Part shown: positions 33,773 through 42,263 of the stretch, piece by piece
Layout of the letters: each line of letters begins with the position of its first letter
Position numbering within the stretch: the first letter of the stretch is position 1
Assembly (NCBI GenBank): GCA_947588685.1
Contig: CANPYM010000001.1
Span: forward strand, 64,479-128,478
Direction of reading: 5' to 3'
Length of the DNA: 64,000 nt
Source: an uncultured Bacilli bacterium
GTDB taxonomy: Bacteria; Bacillota_I; Bacilli_A; RF39; UBA660
Notes under the pieces: model-generated
Seen by the model: only the letters and a program-made list of their open reading frames with translations
The model's database searches: none
Told to the model about the DNA's origin: nothing
Position numbers and translations under genes: made by a program

Positions 33773-34861
33773 TTATTTCTCTCCTTTTAATAATTCATTT
33801 AACCATATAACCGGATAGCCTAAATATTTAATATGAAAGCAATATATGCCTTTAATATTTTCTTTTTTAACTTTAATGGTATCAGCTTTTAGATTGTTAT
33901 CCCCTTTTGTTTCATAACTATTTACTTCCTTATTAATAACGCGGTGAATGATATACGTTTGATCTATTTTATAAACAATAATAGAATCCTTTTTGAGGTC
34001 CTTTAAATCTTTTTTATAGATGACGATATCACCCCTACTAAAGGTTGGCTGCATACTATTAGACATAACTGCTATTGCTTCATATTTAAATAGTCCTAAC
34101 ATAAAGCATATAAGAATGATAATAAATTGATAAATAATAAAGTATGAAGTTTTACAATGAGATTGTTTAGGTGGATTAGTAAGAAAAGAATAATATATAA
34201 AGCCATACTTTATTAAATAAAAACTACCAATCATAAACCAGTTCATATTAGGTAAAATAAAACAAGAAAGAAAAACTAGTTTCTCAGTCACACTAATTAC
34301 TATGGGTAAATAATAATTATATTTTAAAGAAAGTAAAGTAAATAATATATTACGAAAAATAATTTGCACAAACATAACGAAAAAATAATAAAACATTTTT
34401 AAACTAGATAAGTTAATTAAGTAATTGATATTTAAATCGTTAAGGATAAAAGTTATAGTCAAAAAATAAAGCAAAGAAATATTCTTGGAATTGCTCTTAA
34501 TTAAAATATAGCGTACACACTCTATACCAATAATTGGAATAATTGTTGTAAAAATATTCTCTAATAAATTAGTGATTTGATGATTCATAGGATTTCTAAT
34601 AAAACCACTTAAATAACCTAACGAAAAATAGATGATGTCAAAAACAAAAATGATGATAAAAAGTTTAATGAGGGGTTCTTTAGTTTGGTGGATAAAATAA
34701 TTACCTTTAGTACTTATAAGAAAAGTTAAAATAATTAACCAAAAAATAGCGTTAAGATAGTTAATAAAGAGATTTAAACCATATAGTTTAAAAGGAAAAC
34801 TAATTATGAAATAGCCCAATATTAGATAAAATAATCTTTTATTATTCATTTTTATTAACAT
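33773..34861 (-). CDS. Signal peptidase I, ER/SipW type, with membrane domain
   Basis: 362 residues. Eight or so hydrophobic segments occupy residues 1 to 245, far more than ordinary SipW. The C-terminal catalytic part has Ser in VMSNSMQPTFSRGDIVIY, His (not Lys) in YIIHRVINKE and Asp in ETKGDNNLKAD, the ER/archaeal S26B set. It should process the signal peptide of the TasA-like protein encoded just upstream. Start ambiguous between 34861 and 34849; neither has a clear ribosome binding site. Confidence 0.85.
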   Translation of the reverse strand: MLIKMNNKRLFYLILGYFIISFPFKLYGLNLFINYLNAIFWLIILTFLISTKGNYFIHQTKEPLIKLFIIIFVFDIIYFSLGYLSGFIRNPMNHQITNLLENIFTTIIPIIGIECVRYILIKSNSKNISLLYFLTITFILNDLNINYLINLSSLKMFYYFFVMFVQIIFRNILFTLLSLKYNYYLPIVISVTEKLVFLSCFILPNMNWFMIGSFYLIKYGFIYYSFLTNPPKQSHCKTSYFIIYQFIIILICFMLGLFKYEAIAVMSNSMQPTFSRGDIVIYKKDLKDLKKDSIIVYKIDQTYIIHRVINKEVNSYETKGDNNLKADTIKVKKENIKGIYCFHIKYLGYPVIWLNELLKGEK

Positions 34862-34933
34862 TTTCGTAGCAATTTAGGACTATTATCATAACTTATTAAT
34901 AGAGATAATTTTCTTAAATGACGTCTTAGTACG

Positions 34934-35410
34934 TTATTTTTGAACATATTCAATCATCCCTGTTAAACTTTTAGTTGTATCCGTTGGGGGAATATCAACA
35001 TCTTCATAAGTGACAATGATAAAAAAACTTGTCTCTTCGTTAACTGCTAAATCATTTGCTAAATTAGTCGTTGTATAATTTATAGCGTCACTACCTTCCC
35101 CTTCGGTAAAAATGACATTATTTAAAGTAGCGTCAATCGTGCCCTTGTTAGCTACTGTTACTTTATATGTAATTTCATCACCCGGTTTATTTAATTTAGC
35201 ATCAAAACTTAAGGTTGTGTTAGTAAAAGTTGGTGTTCCTGCGTCACACCCTGTAGATACACTTTCAACTTCAACATCCGTAATTAAGACATTCCACTCC
35301 CCAACAATCTCGGCATTACCATTAATATCTAACTCACTAGCAAAACGTGAGTACCCTACCGCCATTAGAATCGTAATAATAAGCATACTTAAGATAATAC
35401 GTTTAGACAT
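34934..35410 (-). CDS. TasA/CalY-like secreted protein
   Basis: 158 residues from ATG 35410 (AAAGGAG site). SipW-type signal peptide (IILSMLIITILMAVGYSRFA with cleavage after the small residues), then a beta-sandwich (FTNTTLSFDAKLNKPGDEIT; YKVTVANKGTIDATLNNV; SFFIIVTYED). This matches the SipW-dependent/camelysin group, whose members form fibres or matrix. It precedes its peptidase and the DUF5305 gene on the same strand. Confidence 0.75.
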   Translation of the reverse strand: MSKRIILSMLIITILMAVGYSRFASELDINGNAEIVGEWNVLITDVEVESVSTGCDAGTPTFTNTTLSFDAKLNKPGDEITYKVTVANKGTIDATLNNVIFTEGEGSDAINYTTTNLANDLAVNEETSFFIIVTYEDVDIPPTDTTKSLTGMIEYVQK

Positions 35411-35551
35411 AATAACTCCTTTCAAGATTAACTTTTAAGCTATCCTATTTCTAGATTATGTAAGATGAAAATAGTTGTCTAATTTAAACATCTTAAAATT
35501 AAAACATATCTTGAAATTAAAGTATGATATAATAAATAGCCAGGTGGTATT

Positions 35552-36079
35552 ATGGCTACTTTAAAAATGTCTTGCGAGGAAATAAGACAAGCTATTAGTA
35601 TTAAAGAAGATGACTGGGAATACACGCAAGATACAAATTGTTATGCGTTTGCTTTAGGATTAGATATTAAAGAAAATGATATTGTAAAAGGCGCCTATCA
35701 ACTAGGAGTTATCGGAGCCATAATAAATAATATAAGTATTGATGAACTTAAAAAAATGTCTTTAGAAGAAAGATTATTGATGGATTTAAAGGCTCTTAAA
35801 ATCCATTGTGAGGATAGTTTAGAAAGTGCCACTTCAGATTTAAGAGTTGGTCAAAAATATAGTGATTTATGGTGGATTATTTCTTTACTAACTGATGGGA
35901 AAAGATTTCATTTTATGAGAAAAAGCTATAGTGGTATTTGGTATCAAAAATGGGGTTATCTAGCGCCCGTTATCAATTATGATTTTGATAGAAAAGTTAT
36001 TACCAATCCAAGCAAAGCCAATCTAGGAGATTATAAAGTTGTCAAAACATATCGTTTAAGTTACCGAGAAAAATATTAA
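35552..36079 (+). CDS. Possible papain-like Cys/His hydrolase
   Basis: 175 residues, no signal peptide. Two conserved-looking blocks: TNCYAFALGLDI (Cys about 30) and KRFHFMRKSYSGIWYQKWGY (His about 130), then ITNPSKAN. The pairing 'xNCYxxALG ... DFHFxRxxxxGxWxxKxG ... ITDP' is one I associate with small papain-like enzymes found in bacteria and toxin ends. Catalysis is inferred from the two motifs only. Confidence 0.5.
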   Translation: MATLKMSCEEIRQAISIKEDDWEYTQDTNCYAFALGLDIKENDIVKGAYQLGVIGAIINNISIDELKKMSLEERLLMDLKALKIHCEDSLESATSDLRVGQKYSDLWWIISLLTDGKRFHFMRKSYSGIWYQKWGYLAPVINYDFDRKVITNPSKANLGDYKVVKTYRLSYREKY

Positions 36080-36161
36080 ATAACTTACAATTTTATAACA
36101 AACTTGACTTAACAAAAATGATACCTTATAATAGCTCATCAAGAAAAGGAAGAGTTATCAT

Positions 36162-37076
36162 ATGAATAATTTTCATACAACTTCTTATAAACTATATAAT
36201 CCTAAAGTTCAAAGGCAAATTAACTTTAGTGTCATTAGTGATCTTCATTTTAGTTATACTGTATCAAGCAAAAAACTAGCAGCCATACTAAATAAATTAG
36301 CAAGTCTAGAGCCTGATTATATTTTGTTCCCCGGCGATTTAATTGATTCAGTAGATATGGTTGAAGATACTAAAGAAAGAATGCGACTAATATCTTGGCT
36401 TCATAATCTTAAGGATATTGCGCCTACTCTAATATCTTTAGGTAGTCATGATTACTATAAAAAAACACCAAATGGTGCTTGGGAATATCATCCTAATGAA
36501 GATTTCTTAGAAGAGATTAATTCTATTCCACGAATAACGTTACTAGATAATGCATCATATAATGATGATAATATTTTTGTTACCGGAATAACACAAAGCT
36601 TTGCTTTTTATCATCAGACAAAGAAAAAACACGACGAAGATAAAGACACGTTAATTAAAGATATAAAAGATAATCTCCCCCAAATTATTCCTAATGATAA
36701 ATTAACTATTTTACTACTTCACTCTCCTGTTCATTTAGCTGATCAAGATACTTTAGCAATGCTTCAAAGTTTTGATTTAATCATTTGCGGCCATATGCAT
36801 AATGGCTGTGTCCCACCAATACTATATGAACTATGGCCTTCAACAAGGGGTCTTATCTCACCTAAGAAAGCTTTCTTTCCTAAATATGAAAGAAATACAT
36901 TGCGAAAGAAAAATGATAAAATCTTAGTCAATGGTCCGCTAACAATGTTTCAAGAATGTACAGGCCATTTACAACTAGCTAATATTATGTATCCCATATA
37001 CAATAGTTTTGTTACATTTTCTAGTGACTCTACCTATGATACTGAAAAAGTAAAAGTTAAAAAACATTATCGATAA
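36162..37076 (+). CDS. Calcineurin-like metallophosphoesterase
   Basis: 304 residues. Metal ligand motifs in order: SDLHFSY (D-x-H), FPGDLIDS (GDxxD), LGSHDYY (GNHD variant with Ser), LLHSPV and GHMHNG (GHxH). No membrane helices, unlike YkuE-type phosphodiesterases, but otherwise that branch. The substrate is unknown. GGAAGAG site before ATG. Confidence 0.85.
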   Translation: MNNFHTTSYKLYNPKVQRQINFSVISDLHFSYTVSSKKLAAILNKLASLEPDYILFPGDLIDSVDMVEDTKERMRLISWLHNLKDIAPTLISLGSHDYYKKTPNGAWEYHPNEDFLEEINSIPRITLLDNASYNDDNIFVTGITQSFAFYHQTKKKHDEDKDTLIKDIKDNLPQIIPNDKLTILLLHSPVHLADQDTLAMLQSFDLIICGHMHNGCVPPILYELWPSTRGLISPKKAFFPKYERNTLRKKNDKILVNGPLTMFQECTGHLQLANIMYPIYNSFVTFSSDSTYDTEKVKVKKHYR

Positions 37077-37441
37077 AAACAAAAGCCTTGTAAATCAAGG
37101 CTTTTTTAATGTAATTTATAAAACTAACAGAATAAAAAACTATAATATATAATTTGGCAAGCTAGCAAAAAGTAATCAACTATTACATTTTATATAAAAG
37201 ATGTTATTAGAACCAATTGATAAAATTAGAATGCGCAACGCAAACGATATGATTGTTAATTTAAAGAAACAATTAAATTAATTATAATAAGGTTTTAGAA
37301 ACCTTTACTAGGAAAGTACTAGGAAAAATGATATAATGAATTTAGTAATAATATGGGTGGATATATTATCATTTTCAACAATTAATCATAGCAAAATAAG
37401 TATTAGATATATTGTTTGATAAAATTTAAGGTGAAGTGATT
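37077..37441. other. Intergenic region with terminator and gene remnant
   Basis: Terminator AAAAGCCTTG-TAAAT-CAAGGCTTTT (37081..37107) ends the phosphoesterase gene. A 26-codon frame at 37201..37281 (MLLEPIDKIRMRNANDMIVN plus LKKQLN) without a ribosome binding site looks like a fragment of a longer protein. TATAAT-like boxes near 37330 may serve the next gene. Nothing else seen. Confidence 0.45.
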
Positions 37442-38803
37442 ATGTTAAAGAAAGATATTTTAGATTTAATAGACAGTTTTGAAAGAGAAACTTGGAAGTA
37501 TACGTATAACGATAATTTAAATGATGATATGGATTACATTTATTCTCTTGAAAATGAAATAAAAAATGCTGATGAAGCAAATTTAAAACCAATATATGAC
37601 AAGCTAATCGCCCTAATGGGAATAATTAGATTTAAATATGGCTTTGAAAGTATACTAATAAACAGTAATCCAGAACTTGAAAATCTAAAAAAAATAATTG
37701 AAAACATTTCACTAGATAGTAGTGATATAATTAATCAATATAATTATGTTTCTACTATGTATAATGATTGTATGAGTAAAACTACAAATGTCGATTTTAT
37801 CGAAAATAAATATAAAGATATTCAAGAAAAAGAAGGATTATATTTAGCTATTGAATCATTAAAATCACTAATTAGCAATGAAAACTATAGGCAACTATTA
37901 GATCAAAACCAAATTAATGAAATAATTATCGATTGTATTAAATTAAATAATAACGCCGTAAGTTTAGAAAAAATCGAACTAAAATATAAAGATATTATAA
38001 AACGAATATGGGAATATTCATTATCAGATAAGATAGATGAAAGTGGTATCTTTAGAATTCTATTTTCAAATATTTCTGGTGGTACTATAAAACAGCAATC
38101 TGATATGTTAATTAATAGACCAGATCAATCATCTTGTAGTATGATTAGTTCTAACTTTATAGCAACTTATGGATCAGCAACTAGAAAAATAGGTTTTATT
38201 TATCCAAGCAATTCAGAAATAATTACATTTGGTGCATCTGATCTTGGCTCTAATGTTTTTGGAACTGGTTTAGTTAACAAGGAAAAGGGAACGTTGCTTG
38301 CTACGCCACAAGTTCTTGAAAGAATGGGAATGGTAAGAGCTATTAAAAATGGTGAAGATATATATTCATCAAGTTGTTATAATGAGATACTTGTTAATGC
38401 TAAGCCTTGTGGAATTGTAGTTTTAGACTTGGGCGAAAAAGATTTGAATATTGACTATCAAGAAGCAAAAATGCTTTCTTTACAAATGCATTTACCACTA
38501 TATTATATAGATACTATGCAATATAAAAAGGATTTATCAGAAGCTGATAAATATTATATAGCCTTTCATTCAATAATGTCTTATTTAGGAATGTCTAGAG
38601 ATGAATTATTAAAGGAAATAGAACAAAATAATGGCTATTCTAAAATAGATGAGCTCATTAATATTTATAAAGATCAAATTGCGGAAATCTTTTTGATTTT
38701 AAAAAGGAAAGGAAATTTAAGTAAAGAAAATATGTGTCAAATATTGGGTAATATAATAGACGTTTCTAAAACAATGCCAAAAGTAGATGGTATAACTAAA
38801 TAG
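37442..38803 (+). CDS. Large orphan protein of unknown function
   Basis: 453 residues from ATG 37442 (AAGGTG site). The first half is helical and acidic (INQYNYVSTMYNDCMSKTTN). The second half looks like a compact alpha/beta domain: GGTIKQQSDMLINRPDQSSC, FIYPSNSEIITFGASDLGSN, ILVNAKPCGIVVLDLGEKDL and HLPLYYID. The 'YNEIxVNxKPxGIxV...LPLYxID' pattern is one I have seen in uncharacterised gut Firmicutes proteins. No signal peptide. Flanked by gene-poor DNA with remnants, which hints at an acquired island. Confidence 0.65.
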   Translation: MLKKDILDLIDSFERETWKYTYNDNLNDDMDYIYSLENEIKNADEANLKPIYDKLIALMGIIRFKYGFESILINSNPELENLKKIIENISLDSSDIINQYNYVSTMYNDCMSKTTNVDFIENKYKDIQEKEGLYLAIESLKSLISNENYRQLLDQNQINEIIIDCIKLNNNAVSLEKIELKYKDIIKRIWEYSLSDKIDESGIFRILFSNISGGTIKQQSDMLINRPDQSSCSMISSNFIATYGSATRKIGFIYPSNSEIITFGASDLGSNVFGTGLVNKEKGTLLATPQVLERMGMVRAIKNGEDIYSSSCYNEILVNAKPCGIVVLDLGEKDLNIDYQEAKMLSLQMHLPLYYIDTMQYKKDLSEADKYYIAFHSIMSYLGMSRDELLKEIEQNNGYSKIDELINIYKDQIAEIFLILKRKGNLSKENMCQILGNIIDVSKTMPKVDGITK

Positions 38804-39240
38804 GACATAGATTTATAATGTAAAGACCTTAGCAAACATATAAATTAAATACATTAATTGTATTCAGTAGTTATAGAAGAATTAAGAAGAAAAGAAAAAA
38901 TGTGAAAGACAAGAACGAGTAAAAAAATAGTTCAGCACCTTCTTAATAAAACAAATGATTGTGGAATAAGTAAACATAAAAGTATTCATATGTAAAAACG
39001 ATGACTTAAATATGTCATCGTTTTTACATATATTTCATTAATCTTTTCTAAAACCATTCTAGATTGTTAAAATTTCATTTTAGTATAGTGTGTTTACTGT
39101 ACAACAAAAAAGTAGATGTTTAAATGATAATCCACAATATGTACTAAAAAATATTCAAAATGATGAACTTAGTATCTTCCACCTAATGATGTTAAATATA
39201 AAAACTAGTCTTTATACAAGGACTAGTCTATTTACAAAAA
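38804..39240. other. Gene-free region with two terminators
   Basis: A strong symmetrical hairpin GTAAAAACGATGAC / GTCATCGTTTTTAC (about 38991..39027) with T runs on both strands, and the tRNA terminator ACTAGTC / GACTAGT (39206..39230) on the leftward strand. The rest (38804..38985) is AT-rich without a convincing frame. Confidence 0.6.
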
Positions 39241-39314
39241 TGGAGCGGGTGATGGGAATCGGACCCACGTTATCAGCTTGGAAGGCTGGAGTTCTACCAT
39301 TGAACTACACCCGC
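39241..39314 (-). tRNA. tRNA-Gly (TCC)
   Basis: Full cloverleaf on the leftward strand: acceptor GCGGGTG/CACCCGC, D-arm GTTC-AATGGTA-GAAC, anticodon loop CTTCCAA (anticodon TCC), T-arm with loop CCGATTC, and an encoded 3' TCCA. A terminator follows at 39206..39230. Confidence 0.97.
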
Positions 39315-39361
39315 ATAACTCCACTGACATTTAACATTATAAATGATAAATGCCAGTTTTG

Positions 39362-39823
39362 TCAATATATTTTATTATTTTTATCTAAAAAGGTATATAA
39401 GGCTAAGCATCCTTTACAGATTTCCTCATAGGCAACCTCAAAGTCATGTGTATACCATGGATCGGCAATATTACAATTATTACCAATAAAGTATAATAAC
39501 TTATATATTTTATTATTCGTGTTAAGAAGACGATTTAACATCCGCACATCGTCATCATCCATAGCAATAATATAATCGTATGCATGATACTCCCTCTCGG
39601 TTATTTGTTTAGCGCGATGTGGTTCGATTAAAATATCTTTTTCATCTAGTTTTTTAAAAGCTAAAGGATATAATGGTTCCCCTTCTTCTTCATCACTAAC
39701 ACCTCTAGAATTGATGATAAACTTATCAGCGCATCCTTTTTTACGAACAATATCTTTCATAATAAACTCGGCCATTGGTGAGCGACATATATTACCATGA
39801 CAAACAAACAATATCTTAATCAT
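39362..39823 (-). CDS. Low-molecular-weight protein tyrosine phosphatase
   Basis: 153 residues. P-loop VCHGNICRSPMAEF (Cys, Arg and Ser of CxxxxCRS, here CHGNICRS) and the general acid in IADPWYTHDF. Full length for the family. Start overlaps the stop of the upstream glycosylase gene (TAATG). Confidence 0.92.
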   Translation of the reverse strand: MIKILFVCHGNICRSPMAEFIMKDIVRKKGCADKFIINSRGVSDEEEGEPLYPLAFKKLDEKDILIEPHRAKQITEREYHAYDYIIAMDDDDVRMLNRLLNTNNKIYKLLYFIGNNCNIADPWYTHDFEVAYEEICKGCLALYTFLDKNNKIY

Positions 39824-40476
39824 TATTTCGCCTCCATTTGATTAATAATCCACTTTAAATCTTCAAGAGCTTTATCAATGTTGAAAGAACCGTTACCAAC
39901 AGGATAATAAACGGGATAAACCGGATACTCTTGATTATCAACAATTAATGTAAAACCTTTTTTACGACACTGTGAGACCGCTATTTTTTCATTCAAAATA
40001 ATAGAACTTACCTGATTACCAAAAGTAATTATCTTTTTAGGCCGAATAATAGCAATTTCTTTTAAAAGCAAATCTAAATATTGACGGTAGACCTCGTTAG
40101 GTAATGGTCTAGCATCAACTTGCGTACATTTACCAAGATTTGTAATAAAGACTTTATGTTTTTTAATATTCGCATAAACTTGTTTGGCAAATAAAGGTGT
40201 CCAGTCACTACCTTTTTTATTTTTAATGGCAAGATAAATATCTTCATCTAATAATCCCACTTGATATAATACAGCCCAAATATTTTTAGTTCCAATCCAA
40301 GGCGAATGAATCCCCTTCCAATCTTTTGCGGAAGCAATATTGCGGCCTGTAGGATTCATAAATATTAAACATAGATTAGGTTTTTTAGTGCATCCCCCAT
40401 TATATATAGAATGCAGTTCTTTCGCGCCATATTTAAGTTGTAATCGATCATATTCTTGATTTAATTCTTCAAGCAT
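39823..40476 (-). CDS. Uracil-DNA glycosylase family protein
   Basis: 217 residues. Motif A region LIFMNPTGRN and the later GNQVSSIILN and VYYPVGNG fit the family 4/5/6-like UDG fold; the four Cys of Fe-S UDGs are not seen. Contains FITNLGKCTQVDARPLPNEV between the motifs. Probably removes a damaged base; substrate uncertain. Good GGTGG site. Confidence 0.72.
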   Translation of the reverse strand: MLEELNQEYDRLQLKYGAKELHSIYNGGCTKKPNLCLIFMNPTGRNIASAKDWKGIHSPWIGTKNIWAVLYQVGLLDEDIYLAIKNKKGSDWTPLFAKQVYANIKKHKVFITNLGKCTQVDARPLPNEVYRQYLDLLLKEIAIIRPKKIITFGNQVSSIILNEKIAVSQCRKKGFTLIVDNQEYPVYPVYYPVGNGSFNIDKALEDLKWIINQMEAK

Positions 40477-40546
40477 CTAACCACCATCTTTATTATAACA
40501 CATAAACAAGAAAGAAAACCGAATATAATTTTTTTTGAGATAACTC

Positions 40547-40613
40547 TTTACATCACTTTTTTAAGAGTGATATAATTAAAGAGAGCCTAGGGAGTTCTCT
40601 TTAGGTTTTTTTG
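40547..40613 (+). promoter_or_regulatory. pyrG promoter and short attenuator leader
   Basis: Promoter TTTACA (40547), 18 bases, TATAAT (40571..40576). Immediately after it lies a terminator: CCTAGGGA-GTTC-TCTTTAGG (40586..40605) and seven Ts. The next gene upstream is divergent, so this terminator can only act on pyrG. A competing hairpin AAAGAGAG / TTCTCTTT (40578..40585 with 40595..40602) is incompatible with it and needs bases at or before the expected start, so the 5' end of the transcript could decide the outcome. pyrG of Gram-positives is known to be attenuated by CTP-sensitive reiterative transcription; the usual GGG start is not seen here. Confidence 0.6.
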
Positions 40614-40631
40614 TATTTAGGAGGGTTATGT

Positions 40632-42239
40632 ATGGCAAAATATGTATTTGTAACAGGTGGTGTTTGTTCAGGACTAGGTAAAGGTATTACAGCATCATCA
40701 ATCGCTTTATTACTTAAAGGAAAAGGATATAAGGTCTTTATGCAAAAGTTTGATCCTTATATGAATGTTGATCCAGGAACGATGTCCCCTATTCAACATG
40801 GTGAGGTATTTGTCACAGCTGATGGTTGTGAGACTGATCTAGACTTAGGACACTATGAACGTTTCATCGATGAAGAGTTAAATTACACTTCTAATATAAC
40901 AAATGGAAAGATCTATTCCAGCGTCATTGAAAAAGAACGCCGTGGTGATTATTTAGGCGCAACAATTCAAATTGTTCCTCATATTTCTAATGAGATTAAA
41001 AATAAAATATATGAAGCTGGGGCTAGTAGCGGCGCTGATATTGTCATCACCGAAATTGGTGGAACTGTTGGTGATATCGAAGGTAGTGTAATGATGGAGT
41101 CCTTAAGGCAATTTAAGATGGAACAAGGAAGCGCGAATACTTTCTTTGTCCATACGACGCTTGTGCCATACATATTTGGTTCTAATGAATTAAAAACTAA
41201 ACCGACACAAAGTAGTATTATCGAACTTAGACGGCTTGGTATCCAACCGGATGTTATCGTTACTAGATCCAATATCGAACTAGGCGATGCGATTAAAAGC
41301 AAAATATCTTTATTTGGTAACATTCCTAAACAAAATATTATTGAAGCCGTTGATGTCAATAATATCTATCAAATCCCTATTAATTTTCATAGACAACATA
41401 TTGAAGATATTATTCTTGAACAGTTTGGTCTTCCTATCACTGATAGTCATTTAAAATACTGGGAAGATTTAATAAATACCGTTGATAATCTTAAAAATGA
41501 AATTGAAATATCCCTTGTTGGCAAATATATCGAGCTTCATGATGCTTACCTTTCAGTTATGGAAGCATTAAAACATGCGGGATATAAACACAATTTAAAA
41601 ATACATATTAACTGGGTAGATTCAGAATCTTTAGAAAAAGAAAATTGCGATTTAAATGCCATCTTTAAAAACTCCAAAGGTATTCTTGTCCCTGGTGGCT
41701 TCGGTCATCGTGGGGTGGAAGGAAAAATTAAAGCCTGTGAATATGCTAGAACCCACAAAATACCATATCTTGGATTATGCCTAGGTATGCAAGTTGCCGT
41801 TATTGAGTTTGCTCGTAATGTTTGTCATATTGAAGATGCCTCATCAAGAGAGTTTAATGAAACTTGTAAAAATCCGGTAATTGATCTTATGGCGGAACAA
41901 AAGACCATCATCAATATGGGTGGAACGCTTAGATTAGGTAACTATGAATGTACAATTAAAAAAGGTACACTAACCCATAAAATATACGATGCAGATAAGA
42001 TTTTAGAAAGACATCGGCATCGTTATGAGTTTAATAATAAATATAAAGAAGAGTTAGAAAATAAAGGTTTAGTCTTTTCCGGTATCAATGAACCAAGTAA
42101 TCTTGTTGAAATAATTGAATATCCACGTCATCCTTTCTTCGTTGCTTGTCAGTTCCATCCGGAGTTTAAATCACGGCCAACAAGACCTCATCCTTTATTT
42201 GATGCCTTTATTGGAGCAGCTAAAAAATACAAAAAATAA
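40632..42239 (+). CDS. pyrG: CTP synthase
   Basis: 535 residues from ATG 40632 behind AGGAGGG, the exact family length. N-terminal synthetase domain with FVTGGVCSGLGKGITASSIA (ATP site) and TDLDLGHYERF; C-terminal glutaminase with oxyanion GGFGHRG, nucleophile Cys in PYLGLCLGMQ and His-Glu in CQFHPEF. Makes CTP from UTP and glutamine. Confidence 0.98.
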   Translation: MAKYVFVTGGVCSGLGKGITASSIALLLKGKGYKVFMQKFDPYMNVDPGTMSPIQHGEVFVTADGCETDLDLGHYERFIDEELNYTSNITNGKIYSSVIEKERRGDYLGATIQIVPHISNEIKNKIYEAGASSGADIVITEIGGTVGDIEGSVMMESLRQFKMEQGSANTFFVHTTLVPYIFGSNELKTKPTQSSIIELRRLGIQPDVIVTRSNIELGDAIKSKISLFGNIPKQNIIEAVDVNNIYQIPINFHRQHIEDIILEQFGLPITDSHLKYWEDLINTVDNLKNEIEISLVGKYIELHDAYLSVMEALKHAGYKHNLKIHINWVDSESLEKENCDLNAIFKNSKGILVPGGFGHRGVEGKIKACEYARTHKIPYLGLCLGMQVAVIEFARNVCHIEDASSREFNETCKNPVIDLMAEQKTIINMGGTLRLGNYECTIKKGTLTHKIYDADKILERHRHRYEFNNKYKEELENKGLVFSGINEPSNLVEIIEYPRHPFFVACQFHPEFKSRPTRPHPLFDAFIGAAKKYKK

Positions 42240-42263
42240 AAGCTATTTTAAAATAGCTTTTTT
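42236..42263. terminator. pyrG terminator (bidirectional)
   Basis: AAAAGCTATTTTAAAATAGCTTTTTT inverted repeat between convergent genes. Confidence 0.7.

Noticed and set aside
39090-39431. Rightward frame of 113 codons across the tRNA-Gly gene
   Set aside because: It is the complement of the tRNA (ERVMGIGPTLSAWKAGVLP is the well-known false product of antisense tRNA-Gly) and overlaps the phosphatase gene.
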